DNA of 64,000 bases, taken from DAIMFL01 sp964372215 (lineage in GTDB: Bacteria; Pseudomonadota; Alphaproteobacteria; Dongiales; Dongiaceae). Position numbers and translations under genes: made by a program. The notes beneath the pieces were generated by a model, which was not told the origin of the DNA, made no database searches, and saw nothing but the letters and a program-made list of their open reading frames with translations. Below, one piece after another: positions 37,072 through 45,066 of this stretch. The DNA lies in the NCBI GenBank assembly GCA_964372215.1, contig CAYJQC010000004.1, forward strand, positions 1 through 64,000, read 5' to 3'. Within the stretch, counting starts at the first letter, position 1, and every line of letters begins with the position of its first letter.

Positions 37072-39318
37072 ATGACGAGGCTGGCCTCCGATCTGTCGCT
37101 GGCTCCTGCAGGACCGATCGCCCGTCCTTTTCCATCGTGGATGCCATTGGCGGTGGCGCTGTCCGGGGCGGTCAACATCGCCGGCGAGGCGGCGTGGCAC
37201 CGGCTCTCGTCGCTCACGATCGGCGACTTCTACCTGATCTACGCGGCGGTGCTGCTGGCGTTCTTCCTCGGCGCCGCCGCCGGGTCGCTGATCGGGGCTC
37301 GATTGCCGCGGCTCGCCTGGGCGTTCGAGCTGGCGCCGGCCCTGTTCGCGCTGGCCGGGGCGGCGGCGATTCGGATGGGCGTCCTCGGCCTCGACATGCC
37401 GGCCTGGGCGGGGGTCGCGGCCATGCTGCCGCCGGGTTTCGCCCTCGGCGCCCACGCGCCGCTCTATGCCGCGGTCATGAAGGGCCGCCGCTTCGGCGCG
37501 GTTTCCGCGCTCTATCAAGGCGGCGGCGTGCTCGGCCTGCTCATCATGGCGTGGTGGGCCGGCACCATGCTGTCCCTGTCCGGGCAGCTCGCGGCGCTGG
37601 GTGCCGTGCAGGCGGCGCTTGCCTTGACGTTGGCGATCGGCCTGCGCGGGCGCGCCATTGCCGCGCACGGACTGCGTGAAATGCTGCGCGGATTCCCGGG
37701 CCGCTGGGAGATTGCCGCCTTCGCGGTCGGTGTCGCGGGGTTCTGGTGGGCGATGATGGCGCTGTCGGAGCAGGTGTTCCTGACCGTGCCGGTGCGGCTG
37801 AGCCAGGCCGTGGTCATGATCGCCGGCGTCGCCTGGTTCGCCCTCGGCGGCGCGCTGTCGGCCCTGTGGCGCCGGCCGCTTTGGTGGCTGACGCTGGCTC
37901 TCCCGGTTCTCGCCATGCTGGCGCTGATCGCGGCGCCCTCGGTTGCCGTTGCCCTGCTGCCTCAGGGACACGTTCCGGGCTTCGTCGTGGCAAGCCAGGC
38001 CGTGGCCATGGTCATGTCCCTGCCGCTGCTGGCGACGGCGATCTGGTATGCGCGGGCGGCGGACCGGCTCGCCAGCGTGAGACAGGGTGCGGGTGAGCTC
38101 GGTCAGGCCGCGGCCGGCGGCCGCATCGCCGCCGCGGCCGCGTTCGGCAACGCCGTCGGCTGCGGTCTGGCCTTGTGGCAGGGCGAGACTCTGGCACCCA
38201 TCGTCCTGGCGCTGCCCTTGCTCGCTGCCGCCTGGGCGGAGCGGGGCAGGGCCGGGACGCTGCTCGCCGCCGCCTGCGCGGCGCCGCTGGTTGCGGTTGC
38301 CCTCTGGATCGTGCCCGAGACCTGGTGGCGGGATTATCCGTCGCGCCTGGCGACGCGCGACCAGGACGCCCCCACCTTGGATGCCGAGATCGTGCGGCGC
38401 GGGCTGTGGTGGTTCGCGCTCGACCGGCGCCAGGCCGGAGACGGCCGGATCACGACCAAGTACGTCATCGACGGCCACCAGTCGCATACCATCGACTACG
38501 GCATCGAGTACCTGACCGGGCTCATCCCCGGGCGCTACTTCGACCGCGGCGCTGTCGACCGCTCGCTCGTGGTCGGCATCGGCACCGGGCAGGCGGCGTG
38601 GTCGCTCCTCCATCTGTCGAAGCGGACGGACCTTGTCGACATCTCGCCGATCATCCCCTTGTCGCTCGAGAAGCTGGCGGCGTGGAACGGGCACATGCTG
38701 GACGACGCTCGCGCGACGCGGTACCAGGCGGACGGGATGACGTTCGTCAAGCGCTGCGAGGCAGGCGCCTATGACATCGTGCTCGACACCGCGACCTATC
38801 CGGCGCTGGCCTCGGCGTTCAAGCTCTTCACCGTGGAGTTCGTGGCCGCAGCGAAGCGCTGCCTGTCGGCGCGCGGCGTGTACGTCACCTATTTCGATCA
38901 TACGGTTGCCGCGACCCCGGCGGAGATGGACCTGTTCCTGCGGCCGCTGGCGACGCAGTTCCGCCACGTCGATGTCCATGCGTTCCCCTATCCCGTCGTC
39001 GTCGCCTACGACCTGGACCGTGCCGCTGGTCTCCCGGATCTGGGGCCGGAGCTGCTGTTGGATTCAGCGGATCGGCGGTTTCTGGAGGACCGTGCCGGCA
39101 CGGCGCTCTCCTGGCTGTCGGCGGATCTGAGCGAGAACGCGATCAGCCGCCGGCCGCTTCGCGACTACCAGCCCGGTGCGGGAATCGTGCCGGGACTGGA
39201 TGATGGTTTGCTGGAGCAGCAGGCTTTGGCCAACTACCTGCGAGACTTGGCCGGTACTGCAGACGAATCGATCTACGATACCCTGAGCGCGATGGCGCAG
39301 GCTGGGGCGCAGCCCTGA
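37072..39318 (+). CDS. Polytopic membrane protein fused to a spermidine-synthase-like domain
   Basis: A 748-aa protein. Residues about 20-430 form around 12 hydrophobic membrane spans. The C-terminal ~300 residues are soluble and have a Rossmann methyltransferase-like core (SLVVGIGTGQAAWSLLHL, then DLVDISPIIPLSLEKL, then DIVLDTATYPA), as in SpeE-like proteins fused to a transporter-like region. The usual polyamine-site residues are not clear, so aminopropyl transfer should not be assumed. It lies between the two gspO copies in the same orientation, which suggests a link to T2SS function or assembly. The role is unknown. Confidence 0.7.
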   Translation: MTRLASDLSLAPAGPIARPFPSWMPLAVALSGAVNIAGEAAWHRLSSLTIGDFYLIYAAVLLAFFLGAAAGSLIGARLPRLAWAFELAPALFALAGAAAIRMGVLGLDMPAWAGVAAMLPPGFALGAHAPLYAAVMKGRRFGAVSALYQGGGVLGLLIMAWWAGTMLSLSGQLAALGAVQAALALTLAIGLRGRAIAAHGLREMLRGFPGRWEIAAFAVGVAGFWWAMMALSEQVFLTVPVRLSQAVVMIAGVAWFALGGALSALWRRPLWWLTLALPVLAMLALIAAPSVAVALLPQGHVPGFVVASQAVAMVMSLPLLATAIWYARAADRLASVRQGAGELGQAAAGGRIAAAAAFGNAVGCGLALWQGETLAPIVLALPLLAAAWAERGRAGTLLAAACAAPLVAVALWIVPETWWRDYPSRLATRDQDAPTLDAEIVRRGLWWFALDRRQAGDGRITTKYVIDGHQSHTIDYGIEYLTGLIPGRYFDRGAVDRSLVVGIGTGQAAWSLLHLSKRTDLVDISPIIPLSLEKLAAWNGHMLDDARATRYQADGMTFVKRCEAGAYDIVLDTATYPALASAFKLFTVEFVAAAKRCLSARGVYVTYFDHTVAATPAEMDLFLRPLATQFRHVDVHAFPYPVVVAYDLDRAAGLPDLGPELLLDSADRRFLEDRAGTALSWLSADLSENAISRRPLRDYQPGAGIVPGLDDGLLEQQALANYLRDLAGTADESIYDTLSAMAQAGAQP

Positions 39319-39406
39319 GCGCGACCGGCTCGTCGGTCCCGGCGTCATCAGTTAAAAGTTTGCGGAGCTGCCTCCATCCTGTTCTCTTGACCGGAGATTT
39401 CGGTCC

Positions 39407-40189
39407 TTGCCGCAGTTTCAGTCGGTTCTTCTGATCGCCGTCTCACCCTTCATCGGCAGCTTTCTCGGCGTGGCGATCGAGCGCTGGCCGGCGGGGCGGC
39501 CGATCCTGCGCGGCCGCTCGCGCTGCAATTCCTGCGGCCGGACGCTATCGCCTCGGGATCTCGTCCCGCTGCTGAGCTGGCTGGCGCTCAAGGGCCGCTG
39601 CCGCCATTGCGGCGCGGCGATCGGCGGCTTTCCGCTCGCCGTCGAGCTGGCGGCCGTCCTCGTGGCGCTGTGGGCGCTCGCCGTCCTGCCCGGCTGGCTG
39701 GCGCTGGCCGGGGCCGGGCTGGGCTGGACCTTGCTCGCCCTGGCCTGGATCGACGCCCGCGCGTTGCTGCTGCCCGATGCGCTGACCCTGCCGCTGGCTG
39801 TCGCCGGCCTGGCTGTCGCCTGGGCGATCGACCCGGCAATCGTGGTCGACCACTTGATCGGGGTCGTGGTTGGCTTCGCCGCGTTTGCCGCAGTCGCCGC
39901 ACTGTACCGCCGCCTCCGCGGCCGCGACGGCCTCGGGCTGGGCGACGCCAAGCTGCTGGGCGCGCTCGGCGCCTGGGTCGGCTGGCCGGGCCTCCCCACC
40001 ATCGTGCTCTATGCCGCCGGCGCCGGCCTGCTCTGGGCGCTCGCCCGGCCGCGCGTCCGGTCCGGTGCCGGCAGCGGCGGCAACGGCCGCGCGATCCGGC
40101 TCGACCCCGCCCGGCGCCTGCCCTTCGGCCCCTTCCTCTGCCTCGCCGGCTGGCTGGTCTGGCTCTACGGCCCGCTTGTGCTCGGCTGA
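39407..40189 (+). CDS. gspO: Prepilin peptidase GspO (PilD)
   Basis: A 260-aa inner-membrane aspartyl protease that removes the leader of GspG-K and usually N-methylates the new N-terminus. TTG start at 39407. A Cys-rich cytoplasmic loop (CNSCG...CRHCG) is followed by the first Asp motif WIDARALLLPDALTLP and the second, GLGDAKLLGALGAWVG (GxGD). About seven to eight membrane spans. It is the only complete prepilin peptidase in the window, so it should serve the pseudopilins at 19.5-27.4 kb. Confidence 0.93.
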   Translation: MPQFQSVLLIAVSPFIGSFLGVAIERWPAGRPILRGRSRCNSCGRTLSPRDLVPLLSWLALKGRCRHCGAAIGGFPLAVELAAVLVALWALAVLPGWLALAGAGLGWTLLALAWIDARALLLPDALTLPLAVAGLAVAWAIDPAIVVDHLIGVVVGFAAFAAVAALYRRLRGRDGLGLGDAKLLGALGAWVGWPGLPTIVLYAAGAGLLWALARPRVRSGAGSGGNGRAIRLDPARRLPFGPFLCLAGWLVWLYGPLVLG

Positions 40190-40289
40190 CCGAGATCGAG
40201 GGTCGGCGGCGCCCGCCCCGCGCAGCGCGGACTACCGAGCCCCGATCTCAAGTCTGCTGGCCGACGTCAGCAAGTAAAGCCGGTTGCGC

Positions 40290-40302
40290 GCCCCCGCAAC
40301 CA
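40290..40302 (+). other. tRNA-3'-end-like 13-mer (candidate second att end)
   Basis: GCCCCCGCAACCA repeats in direct orientation the last 13 nt of the tRNA-fMet fragment at 547-591. It is followed, as there, by a GAAA-loop terminator and overlapped by a serine recombinase tail on the other strand. Homology to the tRNA stops abruptly upstream. Confidence 0.45.
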
Positions 40303-40313
40303 CCGACAGTCGA

Positions 40314-40348
40314 CGCCCCTCTGGGAAACCAGAGGGGCGTTTGCGTTT
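40314..40348 (+). terminator. Rho-independent terminator with GAAA loop
   Basis: Perfect 11-bp stem CGCCCCTCTGG / CCAGAGGGGCG (40314-40324, 40329-40339) closed by GAAA and followed by TTTGCGTTT. It repeats the arrangement at 607-641. Confidence 0.6.
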
Positions 40349-40437
40349 GGCACCGCCAATGCCATGGTCGCGCTTCGCAGCCTCGCAGAGCTGCAGGATC
40401 TCGGCGAGCTTGCCGTGGAGCTCGGCGTCGACCCAAG

Positions 40438-40904
40438 GCCGCCTCCATTGTGATCGAGAGACGCCAGGCGAGCACCCGGCGGCTGAACCAGTCGACCACG
40501 GCGGCGAGGTAGACGAAGCCGCGCGCCATGGGCACGTAGGTGATGTCCATTGCCCAGACCTGGTTCGGCCGCTCAACCGCCAGATCGCGCAGCAGATACG
40601 GATAGATCTTGTGCCCCGGTGCGGGTTTTGAGGTGTTCGGCCGGCGATAGATCGCTTCCATCCCGATGCGCTTCATCATCTTGGCCACACGCTGCCGGCC
40701 GATCGCAACGCCCTCATCGTGCAGCAGATCGCGCAGCATCCGGCTACCCGCGAACGGGTAGTCGAGATGCAGCTCGTCGATCCGCCGCATGATCGCCAGA
40801 TCGGTCGGCGAGACCGGACGGGGCCGGTAGTAGAGGCTGCCGCGGCTGAGCTGCAACAGCTGCGCCTGCCGAGCGAGTGGAAGGTCGTGCGAATGGTCGA
40901 TCAT
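40438..40904 (-). pseudogene. IS3-family transposase OrfB, truncated
   Basis: About 155 residues of the DDE transposase remain: the HTH_21 region (RRIDELHLDYPFAGSRMLRD) and the start of the rve core with the first catalytic Asp (VWAMDITYVPMARGFVYLAA). After LSITMEAA the frame leaves the family, so the second Asp and the Glu are missing. It cannot catalyse transposition. Confidence 0.75.
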
Positions 40905-41212
40905 CGCTTTGCGCTCGGCATGTCGGCCTTGCCGAGCGCGCCGGACAAAAAATCGTTCTCCAGCGTGAGCTCTCCGATCTTCGCATGCAGCGACTTCAAG
41001 TCCACCGTCGGCGCCGAGCTCGATCTCCCGGAACCCGGGCCGAAGACCCCCGCAGCACCCTCGAGCAGCTGCCCCTTCCAGGTCGTGATCTGGTTCGGAT
41101 GCACATCGAATATCTGCGCCAGCTCCGTCAGCGTCTTCTCGCCCTCGAGCGCCGCCAATGCTACCTTCGCCTTGAACGCCGGTATGTGGTTCCGTCGGGT
41201 TCGCTTCGCCAT
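40901..41212 (-). CDS. IS3-family transposase OrfA
   Basis: A 103-aa protein: MAKRTRRNHIPAFKAKVALA, an HTH (LTELAQIFDVHPNQITTWKG), and a leucine-zipper C-terminus (LHAKIGELTLENDFLSGALG). This is the DNA-binding partner of the two-ORF IS3 transposase. Its stop overlaps the ATG of orfB (ATGA), where frameshifting normally makes OrfAB. Confidence 0.85.
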   Translation of the reverse strand: MAKRTRRNHIPAFKAKVALAALEGEKTLTELAQIFDVHPNQITTWKGQLLEGAAGVFGPGSGRSSSAPTVDLKSLHAKIGELTLENDFLSGALGKADMPSAKR

Positions 41213-41274
41213 GACTTCTCCTGATTCCGCGGCAACCTTCGCCGCTATCAGGCAGAAAATCCACTTATCCTACT

Positions 41275-41520
41275 GTCCAGATTCCCCGGGCCACCTCTCT
41301 GCTTGGCTGGCGCGCTCCGGTCGGCCTCCAGGATCGCGTCGATCACCGGGGTCAGAGGGCCCACCTTCGGCTTCGCTGGCGGCCTGCTCCGCTGATAGCC
41401 CGGTGGATTTGGGAACCGGCACATCTTGGCAATCGTGTCCCGGCTTGGCCCGAAAGCGGTCGCTGCTTCCCGACGACCATGCCCCTCCAGAAGCACATAT
41501 CGCCGAACCGCCGCATACAC
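41275..41520 (-). mobile_element. IS21-family IstA relic (N-terminus)
   Basis: The minus strand from 41520 reads MYAAVRRYVLLEGHGRREAA, then FGPSRDTIAKMCRFPNPPGY and LTPVIDAILEADRSAPAKQR. This is the N-terminal HTH region of IS21 IstA. It is cut at about 41280 by the IS3 element. The 41521-41669 stretch is probably the IS21 left end; no gene is seen there. Confidence 0.75.
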
Positions 41521-41669
41521 CTCGACCTGAAGCGCCTCCGACCACCCCTTCCGAACCTCGAAAAGGGCAGCATCGTAATTGGCCGGACTTTACATCGCCA
41601 CCCAGCAGCACAACGCCGCCGCTCCATGGCCGACTATTCCACCGCCGTTTACACACCTTCGACGATTGA

Positions 41670-43250
41670 TCAGGGACTCTTGCGTGAATCCCAGGTGCCG
41701 TCGCCCAGGCTCGCCAGTTCTTCCCGCTGCAATTTGCCGACTTCGGTATAGGGCAGGGTGGCCACGATCTCGATGTAGCGCGGAGTCATGAACGCCGCCA
41801 TGCGCCCGCGCGCGAAGGCGTGCAGTTCCGCCGGTCCGGCTGCCACGTCCGGCCGGCGCACGATGACGATCTTGACCTCCTCGCCCATGACCGGATCGGG
41901 GATTCCAATCGCAGCGCAGGCGACCACGTCGGGATGGCCGAGGAAGACCTGCTCCACCTCGCTGGCCGAGATGTTCTCGCCGCCGCGCCGAATCGAATAC
42001 TTTATCCGATCGAGGAAATAGAGAAAGCCCGCAGCATCGAAACGGCCGCGATCGGTGGTGTGGAACCACAGGTTGCGCCAGGCGGCGACAGTGGCTTCCG
42101 GGTCGCCCTCATAGCCCCGCATCATCACATGCGGCACCCGCGGCCGCACGCAGATGCGGCCGGCCTCGCCCACCGGCAGGGGATTGTCGTCCTCGTCGAG
42201 GATGGCGACCTCGAAATCCGGGCAAACGCGCCCGCAGGAGCCAGGCGGCATCTCGCCCTGGCGTGGCAGGGTCAGCGGTTCGCATTCGCTCATGCCATAG
42301 GTGTCGAGCAGGACGACACCGAAGCGCCGCTCGAAGGCGGCGAGCGTCTCCGCCGGCATGTTGCCGATCAACCCGACGCGCAGCCGGTGCCGGCGATCCT
42401 CGGGACTCGGCGGCGATTCCAGCAACAGCGACAGGATACTGGCGAAGCCGCTGAACACGGTGGCATCGGCTGCGCGGACGTCGTCCCAGAAGCTGCGGCG
42501 CGAGAAGGCGGGGAACTGGATCAGGCAGGCGCCGGCGACCACCGCGGTCATGGTGACGTGCAACTGGCCGCCGATATGGGACAGTGGCATCCAGTCGTGG
42601 AAGCGGTCGTCGCTGCGATAGCCGAAGCAATCCGCGAGATTGGCAGCACCGCGGCAATACATGGCGTGCGGCAACAGCACTGCCTTCGACCGGCCGGTAG
42701 TGCCGGACGTATAGAGCAGGGTGGCGAGATCGCCCGGCCGGCAAGGCAACGGCTCCGCCGTCGCGCTGGCCGCGACGTCCCGCCATGTAAAGATCCAGCG
42801 GATTTCGGGCGGGGCTTCCGGCGCATGGTCGATGAAGAGCACCCGCGCGACCGCCGCCGGCAGCAGCGAACCGATGATCCCCCAACTCGCCGTGTCGGTG
42901 ACCAGGAGCGTCGCCCCGGATCGCTCCACCAGATCGCGCAGCACCGCGCCGCGATGCGCATGGTTGACAGCCACGTAGACGCCCCGGGCAATCGTGGCGC
43001 CGAACCAGGTGAACAGGGCTTCGGGACATTTCGGCAGGAAGGTGGCGACGCGGGCACCGACCAAATCCTGCGCGGCAAGGAAGCCGGCGAAGCGGCGGCT
43101 TTCGATCCAGGCCGCGGCATAGGTCCAGCGGCGGTCCCGATGCGCGATGAACGGCGCATCGGGCGTCGCGGCGACGCGCGCCGCCAGCACCTCGCCGATG
43201 GTCGCTTGGCCCTTGCCGACAAGCGAGAGCAAGCGTTGCGGGTCGCCCAT
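41670..43250 (-). CDS. AMP-forming acyl-CoA ligase, CaiC-like
   Basis: A 526-aa member of the ANL superfamily, which activates a carboxylate through an acyl-AMP to the CoA ester. Motifs: P-loop-like TLLYTSGTTGRSKAVLLPH (about 175), aromatic/Mg region DTYGMSECEP (about 315), HTTDRGRFDAAGFLYFLDR (about 395), and the C-terminal catalytic Lys in TEVGKLQREEL (about 510). Followed 3' by caiD and a keto-acid cleavage enzyme, it resembles betaine/carnitine-CoA ligase; other short acids are possible. It is the last gene of the minus-strand operon from 51342. Confidence 0.8.
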   Translation of the reverse strand: MGDPQRLLSLVGKGQATIGEVLAARVAATPDAPFIAHRDRRWTYAAAWIESRRFAGFLAAQDLVGARVATFLPKCPEALFTWFGATIARGVYVAVNHAHRGAVLRDLVERSGATLLVTDTASWGIIGSLLPAAVARVLFIDHAPEAPPEIRWIFTWRDVAASATAEPLPCRPGDLATLLYTSGTTGRSKAVLLPHAMYCRGAANLADCFGYRSDDRFHDWMPLSHIGGQLHVTMTAVVAGACLIQFPAFSRRSFWDDVRAADATVFSGFASILSLLLESPPSPEDRRHRLRVGLIGNMPAETLAAFERRFGVVLLDTYGMSECEPLTLPRQGEMPPGSCGRVCPDFEVAILDEDDNPLPVGEAGRICVRPRVPHVMMRGYEGDPEATVAAWRNLWFHTTDRGRFDAAGFLYFLDRIKYSIRRGGENISASEVEQVFLGHPDVVACAAIGIPDPVMGEEVKIVIVRRPDVAAGPAELHAFARGRMAAFMTPRYIEIVATLPYTEVGKLQREELASLGDGTWDSRKSP

Positions 43251-43257
43251 CGCGAGC

Positions 43258-44046
43258 TCAGCGCCCCTTCCAGTTCGGCTTGCGTTTTTCGGCGAAGGCG
43301 CGCGGGCCCTCGGCGTGATCCTCGGAGCTCAGCATGGCGGCATGGACCGGAAAGCGCCGTTCGCGGACCGCCTGGAACGCCTCGGCTACGGACATGGTCT
43401 CGCTGTCACGCAGCACTTCCTTGATCGCCCGCACGCTGAGCGGCGCACCATCGACAATCATGCGCGCCCAGTCGCGCGCCCGATCCATGATCTGGTCGGC
43501 CGGTGCGACGGCATTGATCAGACCGTGATGCAAGGCCTCCGCCGCCGGCATGCGCCGGCCAAGCAGGAGCAGCTCCAACGCCACCCGGTAGGGCAGCTGC
43601 CGCGGCAGGCGCTGCAGTCCGCCGGCATCGGCGGCAACACCGATCTGCGTCTCCGGCAGGGCGAAGGCGGCATGTTCCGCCGCCACGATCAGGTCGCAGG
43701 CCATGGCCAGCTCGAAGCCGCCGCCGATGGCGAGGCCGTTGACCGCAGCGATCACCGGCTTGTCGAGATCGAAGAGCTCGGTCAGCCCGGCGAAGCCGCC
43801 GGCGCCGTAATCGGAATCCTCGGTCAGGTCACCGGTCGCCGCCGCCTTCAAATCCCAGCCGGCGGAGAAGATCTTCTCCCCCGCGCCGGTGACGATGGCG
43901 ACCCGCAAGGCGGGATCGTCGCGGAAGCGCACGAAGACCTCTCCCATCCGCCGGCTGGTGGCGGCGTCGATGGCATTGGCCTTCGGCCGGTCGAGCACGA
44001 TTTCAAGAATGCCGCCATGCTCGGATATCTGGATCGGATCGGTCAT
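43258..44046 (-). CDS. caiD: Enoyl-CoA hydratase family, carnitinyl-CoA dehydratase (CaiD)-like
   Basis: A 262-aa crotonase. Very close to E. coli CaiD over long stretches: ILEIVLDRPKANAIDAATS, GEKIFSAGWDLKAAA, GGFAGLTELFDLDKPVIAAV, FAEKRKPNWKGR. The oxyanion hole (GWDLKAA...GGGFELA) and a glutamate in the LPETQIGV region are present. CaiD interconverts carnitinyl-CoA and crotonobetainyl-CoA. It sits 7 nt upstream of the ligase. No CaiA or CaiB is in the window, so the pathway direction is open. Confidence 0.82.
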   Translation of the reverse strand: MTDPIQISEHGGILEIVLDRPKANAIDAATSRRMGEVFVRFRDDPALRVAIVTGAGEKIFSAGWDLKAAATGDLTEDSDYGAGGFAGLTELFDLDKPVIAAVNGLAIGGGFELAMACDLIVAAEHAAFALPETQIGVAADAGGLQRLPRQLPYRVALELLLLGRRMPAAEALHHGLINAVAPADQIMDRARDWARMIVDGAPLSVRAIKEVLRDSETMSVAEAFQAVRERRFPVHAAMLSSEDHAEGPRAFAEKRKPNWKGR

Positions 44047-44070
44047 CGGTGCGCGGCTCCCCCCCAGTTG

Positions 44071-45033
44071 CTAGAACCCGACGCTATCGCCGCCCTTGAG
44101 CTTCAACATCTTGCGCGCCTCCTCCGGGGTGGCGATCTCCAGCGACATTTCTTCCAGGATGGTGCGGATCTTGCGCACCTGGTCGGCGTTGCTCTTGGCC
44201 AGCTTGCCCGGGCCGATATAGATGCTGTCCTCCAGCCCGACGCGCACATTGCCGCCCATGCTGGCGCCGATGGTGGCGAGGCCAATCTGGTGCCGCCCGG
44301 CGGCCAGGATCGACCACTGGTAATCCTTGCCGAACAGCCGGTCCGCGGTGCGGCGCATATGCATCAGGTCCTCCGGATGCGGGCCGATGCCGCCCAGCAC
44401 GCCGAAGATGGTCTGCACGAAGAATGGCGGCTCCAGCAACTTGCGGTCGACGAAATGCGCCAGGGTGTAGAGGTGGCCGACATCGTAGCATTCGCACTCG
44501 AACTTGGTACCGTGGCCGTGGCCCAGCTCCCGGATGAAGCGCTCGATCTGGACAAAGGTGTTGGAGACGATGTTGTCCTTGGTCTTCTCGACATAGGGCT
44601 TCTCCCACTCATACTTCCAGTCGGTGATCTTGTCGGTCACGTGGAAGATGCCGAAATTCATCGAGCCCATGTTGAGCGAACAGAGCTCCGGCTTGGCCCG
44701 CAAGGGGGCCGCCAGGCGGTCCTCGATGCTCATGCCCAGCGACCCGCCAGTGGTGATGTTGATCACCGCGTCGCAGTTCTGCTTGATGCGCGGCAGGAAC
44801 TGCATGAACATGTCGGCGCTCGGCGTCGGCCGCCCGTCCTTAGGGTCGCGCGCGTGCAGGTGGATGATCGCGGCGCCGGCTTCCGCCGCGGCGATCGATT
44901 CCGCCGCGATCTGGTCCGGCGTGATCGGCAGATAGGGCGTCATCGTCGGCGTATGCACCGAACCCGTCACCGCGCAGGTGATGATCACCTTGCGCCCGCT
45001 CTTGGCCGCAGGTTCCGCTGTTGGTTTGGTCAT
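44071..45033 (-). CDS. Beta-keto acid cleavage enzyme (BKACE, DUF849)
   Basis: A 320-aa TIM-barrel enzyme of the 3-keto-5-aminohexanoate cleavage family. It condenses a beta-keto acid with acetyl-CoA to give acetoacetate and a new CoA ester, using a divalent metal. Visible features: KVIITCAVTGSVHTPTMTPY, the metal-ligand HLH in AAIIHLHARDP, GGIGPHPEDLMHM, and the acidic ligand in GLEDSIYIG. In carnitine degradation a BKACE cleaves dehydrocarnitine to betainyl-CoA. The neighbours CaiD and a 3-hydroxyacid-type dehydrogenase fit that, but BKACE substrates vary. Confidence 0.85.
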   Translation of the reverse strand: MTKPTAEPAAKSGRKVIITCAVTGSVHTPTMTPYLPITPDQIAAESIAAAEAGAAIIHLHARDPKDGRPTPSADMFMQFLPRIKQNCDAVINITTGGSLGMSIEDRLAAPLRAKPELCSLNMGSMNFGIFHVTDKITDWKYEWEKPYVEKTKDNIVSNTFVQIERFIRELGHGHGTKFECECYDVGHLYTLAHFVDRKLLEPPFFVQTIFGVLGGIGPHPEDLMHMRRTADRLFGKDYQWSILAAGRHQIGLATIGASMGGNVRVGLEDSIYIGPGKLAKSNADQVRKIRTILEEMSLEIATPEEARKMLKLKGGDSVGF

Positions 45034-45066
45034 CGCTAATTCTCCCCTTCGTGTGAAAAATCGTTG

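Larger units (their letters stand above)
40232..40438 (-). pseudogene. C-terminal tail of a second large serine recombinase
   Basis: The minus-strand frame reads VDAELHGKLAEILQLCEAAK, then a basic stretch and SVVAGARNRLYLL. The first part matches the C-terminal pattern of large serine recombinases (compare LRIDLEGDLAGIFEI in the gene at 548). VVAGA is the antisense of a tRNA 3' end, as in that gene. The rest of the recombinase is missing; the frame is joined at about 40438 to a truncated IS3 OrfB. Confidence 0.55.
40438..41279 (-). mobile_element. IS3-family insertion sequence, right part deleted
   Basis: The outer end is at about 41279 and begins TGGACAGTAGGATAAGTGGA. The element holds a complete orfA and an orfB that ends abruptly after the first part of the catalytic core. 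It has inserted into an IS21-family istA gene on one side and is fused to the serine recombinase tail on the other, so one end and most of orfB are lost. Confidence 0.7.

Noticed and set aside
37060..38979. 639-aa minus-strand open frame over the membrane/SpeE-like gene
   Set aside because: Highly charged low-complexity shadow; the plus strand shows regular membrane spans and a Rossmann motif.
40290..40302. A second tRNA fragment as long as the first
   Set aside because: Identity to tRNA-fMet is limited to 13 nt, so it is reported only as an att-like repeat.
43147..45039. 630-aa plus-strand open frame over the caiD/BKACE genes
   Set aside because: The minus-strand proteins are unmistakable family members; this frame is their complement.
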